Shown: piece by piece, positions 21,033-29,039 of the stretch
How the letters are laid out: every line of letters begins with the position of its first letter
Position numbering within the stretch: the stretch's first letter is position 1
From: Psychrilyobacter atlanticus DSM 19335
GTDB lineage: Bacteria; Fusobacteriota; Fusobacteriia; Fusobacteriales; Fusobacteriaceae
Length of the DNA: 64,000 nucleotides
Assembly: GCF_000426625.1 (NCBI RefSeq)
Contig: NZ_KE384548.1
Coordinates: forward strand, 682,001 to 746,000
Direction: 5' to 3'
Position numbers and translations under genes: made by a program
The notes under the pieces: model-generated
What the model was told of the DNA's origin: nothing
Database searches by the model: none
What the model saw: the letters and a program-made list of their open reading frames with translations, nothing else

Positions 21033-21100
21033 AACTGGCTGCCATTTTAGAGGCCCTATAGTTTTGCGTCACAAGATTTCCCTTGGTTTGCCAATGAGTT
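21030..21100 (-). promoter_or_regulatory. c-di-GMP-I (GEMM) riboswitch
   Basis: The minus strand shows the conserved GEMM-I elements in order: CATTGGCAAACC, a GAAA tetraloop hairpin (CCAAGGGAAATCTTG), GTGACGCAAA, GGGCCTCTAAA, ATGGCAGCC and a closing AACT/AGTT pairing. This aptamer class binds cyclic di-GMP (Sudarsan et al. class I). It lies in the leader of the operon for the giant DUF11 protein, the barrel protein and the OmpA lipoprotein, linking surface-structure production to the sessile/motile second messenger. Confidence 0.88.
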
Positions 21101-21148
21101 TAAAATATATTTGATTGAGAGATCCATTTAATTTATTCTAAAAGCCTA

Positions 21149-21790
21149 TCAATGTAAATAATCTATATAAAATTCCTTTAATCTTTCGTAATTTAATATT
21201 TTTATGCTATTTTTAGATTTTTCAATTATGCCGTCCTTTAAAAATTTATTTATAGTAGAATAAAATCCATTCCCACTGATGTTTAAGCCTTTTATTACTT
21301 CATTATAATTTTCAATATATATATATCCCTCTTTTGACTTTTTTATTAAATAATAAGCTATAATTCCTTTGTTCCCTGAAAAACTCCTTATAGTCATTAC
21401 TTCTACAGTTTCTACCCACCGTTTAGAAGTTATATTTAGAATATAATTACTAAACTTTACACTTTCCTCTAACAACCTTTTAACCATGTTAACATCTAAT
21501 TTTATAGCTTTTAAAGTGTTTGTTGTAACTACTGCATCTCCCGCCCCTACTCCATTCAAAAACTTCATTATTCCTATAATATAACCTTCTGAAAGAATAG
21601 AAGCCGAAGCCAACCTTATTTTTTCTAAATTTTTAAAAAATCTAGCTTCTCCTTCTAATATAAAATAAAATTTTTCTTCTTCTTCAATCAAAGTTATAAT
21701 TTCATTTTTTTTATAAATTTTTACTTTAAAATTTTTCCTTTCTTCAACGGTTAATAAGTTATAAAATGGAAATTTTTCTTTATCTTTCAT
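21149..21790 (-). CDS. CRP/FNR-like transcriptional regulator, paralog 1
   Basis: 213 residues: an N-terminal cupin of the cyclic-nucleotide-binding type (residues about 15-115, with KFYFILEGEARFFKN and SILSEGYIIGIMKFL) and a C-terminal winged helix (about 145-205, NISGNGFYSTINKFLKDGII) ending in YIDYLH. There is no FNR-type cysteine set, and the arginine needed for cAMP in CRP is not evident, so the signal is unknown. It is related along its whole length to two further regulators at 24903 and 25952. The ribosome site is weak, and a copy of the dispersed element lies about 140 bases upstream. The two paralogs differ by having good ribosome sites. Confidence 0.82.
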   Translation of the reverse strand: MKDKEKFPFYNLLTVEERKNFKVKIYKKNEIITLIEEEEKFYFILEGEARFFKNLEKIRLASASILSEGYIIGIMKFLNGVGAGDAVVTTNTLKAIKLDVNMVKRLLEESVKFSNYILNITSKRWVETVEVMTIRSFSGNKGIIAYYLIKKSKEGYIYIENYNEVIKGLNISGNGFYSTINKFLKDGIIEKSKNSIKILNYERLKEFYIDYLH

Positions 21791-21930
21791 AATTTCAACT
21801 TTTAATACTTATTAGTTTACAGTGTTTTTTTTCTTTCGCCCCTCAATCCATTATAATTTTTGAAATAAATAAAAATCCTCTCCTTATTTTGTAATTTAAT
21901 CTTATTTATAATAACAATTTTTCTATTTTC

Positions 21931-21980
21931 TATCCCTACCTATAGAGATTGTTTTTTGATGATTTATATGTTATAATTAT
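21931..21980 (-). repeat. Dispersed intergenic element, copy B
   Basis: The plus strand reads TATCCCTACCTATAGAGATT followed by GTTTTTTGAT, GATTTATATG and TTATAAT. TTGTTT and TATAAT are 17 bases apart. It lies upstream of regulator paralog 1. The rest of 21791-22292 is AT-rich with no gene, apart from the hairpin at 22094-22143. Confidence 0.65.
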
Positions 21981-22093
21981 ATTTTTGTTTTCCTTTTCTT
22001 CCTATCGCTATACTGATATAAATTAAATATTTTTTAGAATGCACTTCCCAATGTACTTTAACTTTGTTTACACTCGTAGTATTAAATCTTTAT

Positions 22094-22143
22094 CAAAAAC
22101 CCACGGAATAAATACTTTTATTTAGTATCCTACTCCATGGGTT
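22094..22143 (-). terminator. Probable terminator after the flavodoxin operon
   Basis: AACCCATGGA pairs with TCCGTGGGTT around an inner ATACT/AGTAT stem, and on the minus strand the hairpin is followed by TTTTT. It lies about 150 bases beyond the flavodoxin stop codon. Confidence 0.55.
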
Positions 22144-22292
22144 ATAATTTAAATTAGTAATCTATCTAAAACTTCCTATTTGAAAAACAAACTGCATCAA
22201 CTAAAACACTAAGGTATAAATTCCTAAATATTATATATCATAGTATTTTTAATAATTTTAAGTGATATTTTATTGATTTTAAACTTTAAAAA

Positions 22293-22787
22293 CTATACTA
22301 ACATTTTAAAGTAGTTATAAGCATTTTCAAAATCTTTTTCATCTGGATGTTTAGCAGCTTCTTTCCATCTTTGGACATTCCCTTTGCTAGCTGAGAGTGG
22401 ATTTTCAGCCGGAAGCTCTGACATCCAGGAAATTAATTTAGGATCAATTGCACCCTGGCAGTGGAAGTTTCCAATGAGGGTATTTTTATTATCCAGGAAC
22501 AATTTATCTATATTTTTTATGCAGTCATTTGCATGATCAGAATTTGGATAAGCACCCAATGTAAAGAAATAAGCTATTTTTTTCTCTTTTATAGTTTCTA
22601 TGAATTTAAGAGCCTTTGCATCTGCGGTCCCCTTATCAATCCATGTCCCGACAATAATAAGATCATAATCAAGATTATCTATATCTTTGATGTCACTAAT
22701 TTCTCCTTTAGGAAAAGCCTTTAAAATAGACTCCGCGACCTTCTTGGTGTTTCCTGTTTTACTTGAATAAGCAATTAGTGTTTTCAT
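22293..22787 (-). CDS. Flavodoxin family protein (BilS-like)
   Basis: 164 residues. The N-terminus has the flavodoxin phosphate loop SSKTGNTKKVAE (residues about 8-19), then a DYDLIIVGTWIDKGTADAKA strand-loop and a second flavin loop around TLGAYPNSDHANDC. The long C-terminal tail (AAKHPDEKDFENAYNYF) is typical of a group of stand-alone flavodoxins that includes BilS, the companion of bilirubin reductase BilR; no bilR is visible here, so the partner is open. It should bind FMN and carry electrons in the cytosol. It is the last gene after the ompA-ybaY pair, 32 bases downstream. Confidence 0.82.
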   Translation of the reverse strand: MKTLIAYSSKTGNTKKVAESILKAFPKGEISDIKDIDNLDYDLIIVGTWIDKGTADAKALKFIETIKEKKIAYFFTLGAYPNSDHANDCIKNIDKLFLDNKNTLIGNFHCQGAIDPKLISWMSELPAENPLSASKGNVQRWKEAAKHPDEKDFENAYNYFKMLV

Positions 22788-22819
22788 TGTTACCTCCGTT
22801 ATGTTTTAAATTTGATGAT

Positions 22820-23209
22820 TTATTTTGTTTTTTTCAATATAATTACCTTTTCATCTTCTTTAAAAGGATCATATGAATCTGTCGATGTAAAAAGTAACTT
22901 TTCGTCTTTCATAATCTTAACTCTTACGTTGTATCTATGGTTTTGAATAATATCTTTTTCAGGAAAATCAATTGTTAGTTTATAAGGTAAATTCCCTGCC
23001 GGTATCTCTTGTTTTGCTATTTCAATACTAGGTGCATCTGCTTTAGAAACATCTTCTAGTATTGCTATAACTTTGGCTCCAGGTAATAACGCTATCCTCT
23101 CACGGTAAGTTGCAGTTATATTTATACTTGATTTTTTTTCTTTATCTAAATTGGAATTACAACTTACTAATGTTAAAATAGATAAAACTATTAATATTAT
23201 TTTTTTCAT
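22820..23209 (-). CDS. YbaY-family lipoprotein
   Basis: 129 residues with a lipoprotein signal (lipobox LVSC, Cys17). The remainder is a beta-sandwich of the YbaY/YscW type: ITATYRERIALLPGAKVIAI, then LPYKLTIDFPEKDI and YNVRVKIMKDEKLLFTSTD. These are lipid-anchored envelope proteins; YscW helps secretin assembly, while YbaY has no firm function. It sits 13 bases after the ompA stop, with its own ribosome site. The role here is probably envelope maintenance (inference). Confidence 0.75.
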   Translation of the reverse strand: MKKIILIVLSILTLVSCNSNLDKEKKSSINITATYRERIALLPGAKVIAILEDVSKADAPSIEIAKQEIPAGNLPYKLTIDFPEKDIIQNHRYNVRVKIMKDEKLLFTSTDSYDPFKEDEKVIILKKTK

Positions 23210-23222
23210 TGTTCCTCCTATA

Positions 23223-24257
23223 CTATTTAGCTATAAAATTAACTTCTATTCTTCTATTAGTTTTTCTTTTATTGAGAGTAGAGTTATCAGTTAAAAAATT
23301 AGTTTCTCCTAATCCTTCTGATATAACTTCAATATTTTCATTATTGATTCCTTCTCTTATTGCTTCAGCAGCTTTATCTGCTCTTTTTTTAGAAATTCTT
23401 AAATTAGCTGCTTCTGATCCTGTATTATCTGTATAAGCCCTAACTGTAAGAGTCCCAGACTCTTCGGATAAATCACTAGCAATATTTTCTAAAAATTCTT
23501 GATTGACATTCATAGGTTTGTTTTTATCCATAGAATAACCATCGGCAACAATCACGTTATTATATTTTTTTAGGATTTCGGTTCTTTCATTTTCTTTAGC
23601 AATATTTTCAGTCTCTAAAGCAGCCGCTTCTTCCTTTGTTTTATTTTCTGCAGCTATTTTAGCAGTTTCCTCAGCTTGTTGTTTTTCATACTCTGCTTTT
23701 AATGCCTCTTCTTTTTCTCTTGAGATTACATCTCTCTTATTTTCGCCGAATTTATAACCAAATTTGATTGATGCCAGGTTAGCTCTATCACCTGAATACA
23801 TATGAGAACTTCCACTTAAATCCATAGATTCATAAAGTGCTTCTACAGTAATGTGACCAAATTGTTTTCCAACTCCTACAGCTCCATAAAATCCATCAAT
23901 AGATTCAGAAGTATCGTACATAGCCCATCCAGCTCTCCCTACTAAATAAAATAAATCTGCTCCTATTCCATATTTACCAGTTAAATACACAGGAAATGCA
24001 TTACTTTTTGTTTCAGCTAATACATTATTTTCTCCTCCAGAAAATTCAGATTTCCACTCCATTCCTATACCATAATCAAATGGGCTATTTTCTGCATTAA
24101 ATAATAGTTCTGCTCCTAAACTTCCACCTTGATCAAAACTTGAAGATGAATTATTTCCTTCTCTCCAAGGTTCAAATCCACCTTTTAGTTCTAGTTGTGC
24201 CCCATAAGAAACTCCAGTAATAACTAAAGCTGCTAATAAAATTGATATTTTTTTCAT
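23223..24257 (-). CDS. OmpA-like outer-membrane protein
   Basis: 344 residues. Signal peptide to about residue 19 (VSYGA-Q), an eight-strand-type barrel domain (about 20-172, ending GYKFGENK), a Glu/Lys/Ala-rich coiled linker (about 175-228) and a C-terminal OmpA domain (about 235-344) with GTLTVRAYTDNTGSEAANLR, SKKRADKAAEAI and NRRIEVNF. The usual GHTD is AYTD, but the Asp and the SKKRA arginine that grip peptidoglycan are kept. Strong AAGGAGG site. It heads an operon with the YbaY lipoprotein and flavodoxin. Known role of the family: outer membrane-to-wall linkage and passive permeability. Confidence 0.9.
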   Translation of the reverse strand: MKKISILLAALVITGVSYGAQLELKGGFEPWREGNNSSSSFDQGGSLGAELLFNAENSPFDYGIGMEWKSEFSGGENNVLAETKSNAFPVYLTGKYGIGADLFYLVGRAGWAMYDTSESIDGFYGAVGVGKQFGHITVEALYESMDLSGSSHMYSGDRANLASIKFGYKFGENKRDVISREKEEALKAEYEKQQAEETAKIAAENKTKEEAAALETENIAKENERTEILKKYNNVIVADGYSMDKNKPMNVNQEFLENIASDLSEESGTLTVRAYTDNTGSEAANLRISKKRADKAAEAIREGINNENIEVISEGLGETNFLTDNSTLNKRKTNRRIEVNFIAK

Positions 24258-24585
24258 TTTTTCCTCCTTATAATTGTTTTAACATTAAAATTGTACCTAT
24301 TAGAAAAATTAAAATAAATTAATATTCTATTAGGAAATAATTATAACAAATCAAAATAAAATTAAAACTCACCGTTGAAATTTATTTTTTTTAAAATTTA
24401 TGATATAATTAAAGTTTTTATATTTTTATACTCATTTTTAACAAACAAAATGACCTTACACATTTTAATAAAAAAATCAATCACTATAGGTCGTTATATT
24501 TGAAATAAATTTTATTATAATCTATAAATATAAAAATAAAGATCACTTAAGTGTATATTTTGATAATTTATGAAGGGAGATATTT

Positions 24586-24756
24586 ATGGAAAATAAATTA
24601 AAGAAAAAAACAAAATGTTTAAAATGTAAAAGAGTGTTTGAAACAGAGATAGACTCTTGCGGAGTCCCTTATAATAAAATTTGTAAAGGGTGTAAAAAAA
24701 ATAGAACATCACAGAATAGAGGTATTCTTTCCAGTTTCCAAAAATCTTATAATTGA
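24586..24756 (+). CDS. Small zinc-finger-like protein (56 aa)
   Basis: ATG follows GAAGGGAGA at a good distance. The protein is very basic, with Cys11, Cys14, Cys25, Cys33 and Cys36 (CLKC near the start, CKGC later), i.e. two CxxC knuckles that could bind one zinc, and a basic tail. It is a single plus-strand gene between minus-strand genes, closed by a perfect terminator, which supports that it is real. Such mini zinc ribbons often bind nucleic acid; the function is unknown. The 24258-24585 gap upstream contains only AT-rich promoter-like sequence. Confidence 0.7.
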   Translation: MENKLKKKTKCLKCKRVFETEIDSCGVPYNKICKGCKKNRTSQNRGILSSFQKSYN

Positions 24757-24770
24757 GATAAATAATTAAT

Positions 24771-24812
24771 AAAAAAGCTTTCAGAAAATTATATTCTGAA
24801 AGCTTTTTTATT
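24771..24812 (+). terminator. Terminator of the zinc-finger gene
   Basis: AAAAAAGCTTTCAGAA, a seven-base loop and TTCTGAAAGCTTTTTT; a perfect 16-bp stem with T-run, 14 bases after the stop codon. It can also serve the minus strand. Confidence 0.9.
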
Positions 24813-24902
24813 TGCAGTTAAAATAGGAAAATAAGATAATTCAGAGCGTATCTAAATCTTTGAAATGTTTCTACTGCAATAAATTATTTAAATATATTTT
24901 TA

Positions 24903-25547
24903 TTAATTTAAAAAATCCATATAAAGTTCTTTAAGCTTTTGAGCATCTAAAATTTTTATACTATTTTTTGATTTTTCTATTAATTTATCTTTAACAAGCT
25001 TATTTAACGTACTGTAAAAACCATTATGACTAATATTTAAATAGTCAATAACTTCATCATAATTTTCTATGTATAAATATCCATTTTCAGAACATCTAAT
25101 TAAATAGTAAGCAATTATTCCTTTAATCCCAGAAAAATTTTTTACTGTTAAAGCCTCTACAGTTTCCATCCCACGTTTTACAGCTAAATCAAGTAAATAG
25201 CTATTAAATTCAAGACTTTCTTCTTTTAATCTTTTAATTATATTAGGGTCGATTTCTATCACTTTTACAATATCCGTTGCAGCTATAGCGTCACCAGGTG
25301 ATCTTTCCCCTGTTAAAAATACCAATATCCCCAATATGTATCCCTTAGATAATATTGAAACCCCCATTAATTTTAATCTGTCTAAATTTTTAAAAAGTTT
25401 TACTTTGCCATCTAGAATGAAATAATATTTTTGTATATTTTCAAAAGAAACTAAAATTTCGCCTTTTTCATAAACTTTTAATTTTAAACTTTCTTTTTCT
25501 TCGTCTGTTAATAAATTGTAAAATAAAAAATTTTCTTTTTCGTCCAT
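24903..25547 (-). CDS. CRP/FNR-like transcriptional regulator, paralog 2
   Basis: 214 residues with the same layout as paralogs 1 and 3: cupin sensor (KYYFILDGKVKLFKN, SILSKGYILGILVFL) and winged helix (NISHNGFYSTLNKLVKDKLI). The start is set at 25547 (MDEKENFLFYNLL), five to ten bases after AAAGGAGC and aligned with MDDKEKFLFYNLL of paralog 3. An in-frame upstream ATG at 25598 is spurious: those 17 codons derive from the C-terminal end of a decayed mscS copy (compare MDIYM with MDIHM of the intact channel). Probable sensor of an unknown ligand, tied to the neighbouring mscS. Confidence 0.85.
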   Translation of the reverse strand: MDEKENFLFYNLLTDEEKESLKLKVYEKGEILVSFENIQKYYFILDGKVKLFKNLDRLKLMGVSILSKGYILGILVFLTGERSPGDAIAATDIVKVIEIDPNIIKRLKEESLEFNSYLLDLAVKRGMETVEALTVKNFSGIKGIIAYYLIRCSENGYLYIENYDEVIDYLNISHNGFYSTLNKLVKDKLIEKSKNSIKILDAQKLKELYMDFLN

Positions 25548-25584
25548 AGTTTGCTCCTTTAATTTTAATAATTTTTTATTATTC

Positions 25585-25790
25585 ATATAAATATCCATTT
25601 ATAGATTTGATTTTGAAACTAGAAGTTTCTAAAATTCAACTTTTACCATTTTCATAGATTGAAAATATACATCCCAATAATAAAAAATACTGCATCAAAC
25701 ACTGTATACAGTGTTTAATATTGAATCCGCATACTCAATTATTTCCATAAAATATCTCGACCTTCTAAAAAATTTTCTTATGCTCTAGCT
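25585..25790 (-). pseudogene. Relic of an MscS channel gene (3' part)
   Basis: The DNA matches the 3' end of the intact mscS at 26796 base by base over long stretches: ATTCAACTTTTACCATTTTC, CATAGATTGAAAATATACAT and CATCCCAATAAT, and further up GCATACTCAATTATTTCC and AAAATATC. Stops interrupt every frame. The order mscS relic then regulator copies the order of intact mscS then regulator 3. The part at 25790-25951 is gene-free and I cannot place it. Confidence 0.8.
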
Positions 25791-25951
25791 GCCCCAATGA
25801 ATACCGTCTTTATTATAATAATACAACCAAGGCAATACTTATCCTACTTATTAAATTTTTAGAATAATTGCTTTAATAGAACAACCTCAGTTATTAATAT
25901 AAGAGATCCTAGAAAAACACAAAGCTATTTAGGCTATCGAAAATTAAATAG

Positions 25952-26599
25952 TCATTGATATAAGAAATCTGTGTAAATATCTTTAAGACCTTGAAAATCC
26001 AAAATTTTTATACTATTTTTTGATTTTTCTATTAATTTATCTTTAACAAGCTTATTCAATGTACTATAAAAACCATTATGACTAATATTTAAATATTTAA
26101 TGATCACATCATAGTTTTCAATATATAAGTAACCATCTTTCGAATATTTTATTAGATTATAAGCAATTATTCCTTTAATCCCAGAAAAATTTTTTATTGT
26201 TAAAACATTTACAGTTTCCATACTACGTTTTACAACTAAATTGATTAAATAACTATTGAATTCAATACTCTCATTTTTTAATCTTTTAACTACATCATAT
26301 TCTATTTCAACCACTTTTAAAGTCTCACTTAAGACTACTGCTTCATCATTTGTTCCTTTTCCTGTTAGAAACCTTAATAACCCAACTAAGTATCCTTCTG
26401 TTAATATTGAAACAGATGCTAGTAACATCTTATCAAGATTTTTAAAAATTCTAACTTCCCCATCTAGAATAAAGTAAAATTTATGTACATTTTCAAAATA
26501 AGTTAAAACCTCTCCTTTTTCATAGTTTTTTATTTTCAAACTTTCTTTTTCTTTATTTGTTAATAAATTATAAAATAAAAACTTCTCTTTATCGTCCAT
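25952..26599 (-). CDS. CRP/FNR-like transcriptional regulator, paralog 3
   Basis: 215 residues with a cupin sensor (KFYFILDGEVRIFKN, SILTEGYLVGLLRFL) and a winged helix (NISHNGFYSTLNKLVKDKLI) that is identical to paralog 2 over most of the recognition region, so both probably bind the same DNA. The ATG at 26599 follows AAAGGAGC. It lies about 200 bases after the mscS gene. No signal residues can be named. Confidence 0.85.
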   Translation of the reverse strand: MDDKEKFLFYNLLTNKEKESLKIKNYEKGEVLTYFENVHKFYFILDGEVRIFKNLDKMLLASVSILTEGYLVGLLRFLTGKGTNDEAVVLSETLKVVEIEYDVVKRLKNESIEFNSYLINLVVKRSMETVNVLTIKNFSGIKGIIAYNLIKYSKDGYLYIENYDVIIKYLNISHNGFYSTLNKLVKDKLIEKSKNSIKILDFQGLKDIYTDFLYQ

Positions 26600-26740
26600 A
26601 CTTAGCTCCTTTAAATTAATTTTTCATTTATAATAACATATTAATAGTAAAAAATTAATTTTTTTTAAGAATTATTTTGATATTTTATTAAAAATTAGGA
26701 TATATAGTCATAAAAGTTATAGTCATTCTTTCCTTAAAAA

Positions 26741-26785
26741 ATAAATAAAAAATCAGGAGTATTTCTCCTGATTTTTTATTTATTC
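26741..26785 (-). terminator. Terminator of mscS
   Basis: ATAAATAAAAAATCAGGAG, a short loop and CTCCTGATTTTTTATTTAT, with T-runs on both strands, directly after the mscS stop codon. Confidence 0.85.
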
Positions 26786-26795
26786 TTATATTTTT

Positions 26796-27602
26796 TTACT
26801 TATCCATATGAATATCCATTTGCGGATATGGGATGGAAATTCCTGCTTTATCAAATTCAACCTTTGCCATTTTCATAGACTGGAAATAAACATCCCAATA
26901 ATCAGGTGTGTTACACCAAACACGATATACAATATTTATCGATGAATCAGCATACTCTATTATTTCTACGAAAATATCTGAACTTTTTAATATTTTTTCC
27001 TGGGATTTTGCTATTTCAACTAGTACTGCTTTTGCTTTATCCAGATCGTCATTATATCCTACACCAAAGGTAATATCTACCCTCCTTGTTGAGTTTTTAG
27101 AGTAGTTCATAAGGGTTTCATTGGATAATTTCCCATTAGGGATAACGATTCTCTTATTATCTAATGTATTTAAAAGAGTAGCAAAAATTTGAATTTCTAC
27201 TACGATCCCGCTAACTCCATTGGCTTCTATAAAATCACCGATTTTGTAAGGCTTAAACAGGATAATTAATACTCCTCCTGCGAAGTTAGCTAAACTTCCT
27301 TGTAGGGCAAAACCAATAGCTAAAGAAGCCGCACCTAATACTGCTACAAATGAAGCCGTTTGGATACCTAAAGTTGAAATTATTACAATGAATAAAAAAG
27401 TATATAAAAGTGTGTTAACAATAGAATGTAAGAATTTTCTCAAAGTTATCTCTGTTTTAGTAATCTCCATTTTTTTATCAACTAATAACATTAATTTACT
27501 AATAACAAACTTCCCTATAATCCATATTATGACAGCGTATAGAAGCTTAAGACCATAATCGACAAAAAGTTTAGATAGATAGTCAAAATCTATATTTTTC
27601 AT
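26796..27602 (-). CDS. mscS: Small-conductance mechanosensitive channel, MscS family
   Basis: 268 residues, close to E. coli MscS (286). Three transmembrane helices at about 15-37, 57-80 and 83-118, the last with the packed Gly/Ala helix GAASLAIGFALQGSLANFAG that lines the pore, followed by FKPYKIGDFIEANGVSGIV (beta domain) and a cytosolic vestibule ending near SIPYPQMDIHMDK. It releases osmolytes on hypo-osmotic shock. A terminator separates it from regulator paralog 3, and a decayed second copy lies beyond that regulator. Confidence 0.92.
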   Translation of the reverse strand: MKNIDFDYLSKLFVDYGLKLLYAVIIWIIGKFVISKLMLLVDKKMEITKTEITLRKFLHSIVNTLLYTFLFIVIISTLGIQTASFVAVLGAASLAIGFALQGSLANFAGGVLIILFKPYKIGDFIEANGVSGIVVEIQIFATLLNTLDNKRIVIPNGKLSNETLMNYSKNSTRRVDITFGVGYNDDLDKAKAVLVEIAKSQEKILKSSDIFVEIIEYADSSINIVYRVWCNTPDYWDVYFQSMKMAKVEFDKAGISIPYPQMDIHMDK

Positions 27603-27661
27603 GATGTACCTCCTAAAATAAATTTAATATAAAGTATTATAACAAAGATTTCAGACAAAAA

Positions 27662-28519
27662 TTAAGTTTTTAACCACGAAAGTATTTCGTTAGAATTATT
27701 TTTAGCATCTTCATAACCTAATTTGTATAATTCTTCTATCTTTGAAATATTTTTTTCTAACCGTTTCACCTCAATATTTTTACTAGGTCTAAGAATGTAT
27801 GCTTCACCTGTATTTTCAAATTTTTCTATAGTTTCCATAGTTTCGTTATAAATTTTATGACGATTTATAAGTGCTTTTGCTACTCTTGGATGTTTAGAAT
27901 AAAAAAGATTTATTAAAGGTTTGCATTTAAGTGTCTTTTTTATATAACCTTTACCTTGAGTTAGTATTATAAGATGTTTTTTATTTCCAATTTTAACTGA
28001 TTCATTAATTGGTATAGGATCTGCTATGCCTCCATCTAAATAAATTTGGTTGTTTATATTTACTTTCTTTGATAAAAAGGGTAGACTGGTCGACGCTATA
28101 AGTGCAGTAATAATTTCATCAAAACTTGATAAATTATCCTTAGAAAAAAAATCTGTTTTCCCAGTTAAACAATTGAATGCTCCTATTTTAAAATCTATTT
28201 TTGAATTTTTAAAAGTTGAATAATCCAGTGGTATTAATTCTTTAGCCATCTTAAAATGAGCAAAATCAGGATCAAATAAATTTCCTTTTATAATAAGGTT
28301 TTTCAAACTCATATATCTTTTGTCGTTCATATATCTTTTTTTTATCATCAAAGAACGCTTTTTTTGTTTAGAGATATAAGCTGCTGGAAATAATGCCCCC
28401 GCTGAAACGCCTACAAGAGATGAAAAATATAAATCCTGATCTATAAAATAATCTAAAACTCCTGCGGTATATATCCCTCTTAGCCCGCCGCCTTCGCAAA
28501 CTAAACCGACATTTTTCAT
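27662..28519 (-). CDS. Patatin-like phospholipase
   Basis: 285 residues with all patatin motifs: oxyanion loop CEGGGLRGIYTAG (residues about 8-20), nucleophile elbow GVSAG (Ser about 39) and the catalytic DGGIADPIP (Asp about 170). Length and the C-terminal region with KHPRVAKALINRHKIYNE fit the YjjU/RssA-like bacterial group of cytosolic serine esterases or lipid acyl hydrolases. The substrate is unknown. It is 60 bases upstream of mscS in the same direction, and may share membrane-stress biology with it (inference). Confidence 0.88.
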   Translation of the reverse strand: MKNVGLVCEGGGLRGIYTAGVLDYFIDQDLYFSSLVGVSAGALFPAAYISKQKKRSLMIKKRYMNDKRYMSLKNLIIKGNLFDPDFAHFKMAKELIPLDYSTFKNSKIDFKIGAFNCLTGKTDFFSKDNLSSFDEIITALIASTSLPFLSKKVNINNQIYLDGGIADPIPINESVKIGNKKHLIILTQGKGYIKKTLKCKPLINLFYSKHPRVAKALINRHKIYNETMETIEKFENTGEAYILRPSKNIEVKRLEKNISKIEELYKLGYEDAKNNSNEILSWLKT

Positions 28520-28618
28520 TTAATTTTCCTCCTACAACTCTTTATTATAATAATAGATATAGTATAATTATTTTTTATAAAAAAAATATATATGCCTTGT
28601 TTTTTATTTTACGATATA

Positions 28619-28662
28619 GAGCAGCAACGCTTATTCCTAAAGCCTCTGCTGCTCCTTTTTTT
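28619..28662 (+). terminator. Terminator-like hairpin on the plus strand
   Basis: GAGCAGCA and TGCTGCTC enclose a 20-base loop and are followed by CTTTTTTT on the plus strand. No plus-strand gene precedes it, so it may stop antisense transcription or be a decayed element. Confidence 0.4.
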
Positions 28663-28682
28663 CCTCTTAACGTATCACCTTT

Positions 28683-28904
28683 TCATTCTGATAGAAGTAT
28701 TTGAAATAAAAACATATATAGTGATGTTAGCACCAAATAAATTCCGATTAACATGTATACTTTACGAGTTTTTCTTCTCCCAATTAATTTAATCATCTTT
28801 TTTGCTTTTACGTGCCCATAAAATTCATCTAAATCTTTATGGGCTTGTAAAAATAAGTACCAGCCTGCAATAAGTACTGAAATCATAATTATATAATTCC
28901 CCAT
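28683..28904 (-). CDS. Small two-helix membrane protein (Imm17-like)
   Basis: 73 residues with hydrophobic helices at about 3-19 and 48-70 and a basic middle (KAKKMIKLIGRRKTRKVY). The arrangement and the LIGR....R..Y...G core recall the Imm17 family of small membrane immunity proteins, but no toxin gene lies nearby, so I call it only similar. ATG at 28904 follows AAGGAGG. A copy of the dispersed element lies 70 bases upstream. Confidence 0.6.
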   Translation of the reverse strand: MGNYIIMISVLIAGWYLFLQAHKDLDEFYGHVKAKKMIKLIGRRKTRKVYMLIGIYLVLTSLYMFLFQILLSE

Positions 28905-28972
28905 AATAGCCTCCTTGTTCTTTTATAAATTAACAGTTCAACTAATCTAGTTTATCATAATTAAAATATTTC

Positions 28973-29021
28973 AATCCCTCCCAACAGTGATTGCTTTACA
29001 ACACTTTATATGCTATAAAAT
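28973..29021 (-). repeat. Dispersed intergenic element, copy C
   Basis: The plus strand has TCCCTCCCAACAGTGATTGC followed by TTTACAACACTTTATATGCT and ATAAAAT. TTGCTT and TATAAA are 17 bases apart. It shares AGTGATTG and TTATATGCTATA exactly with copy D. It lies upstream of the small membrane protein gene and directly beside the IS91-type relic. Confidence 0.65.
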
Positions 29022-29039
29022 TTATTTATTTTTAATATT

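Noticed and set aside
25548-25598. 17-residue N-terminal extension of regulator paralog 2
   Set aside because: It derives from the mscS relic and is not shared by the other two paralogs; a ribosome site precedes the ATG at 25547.
28592-28792. Plus-strand frame across the GAGCAGCA hairpin
   Set aside because: It runs through a terminator-like hairpin and overlaps a well-supported minus-strand gene.
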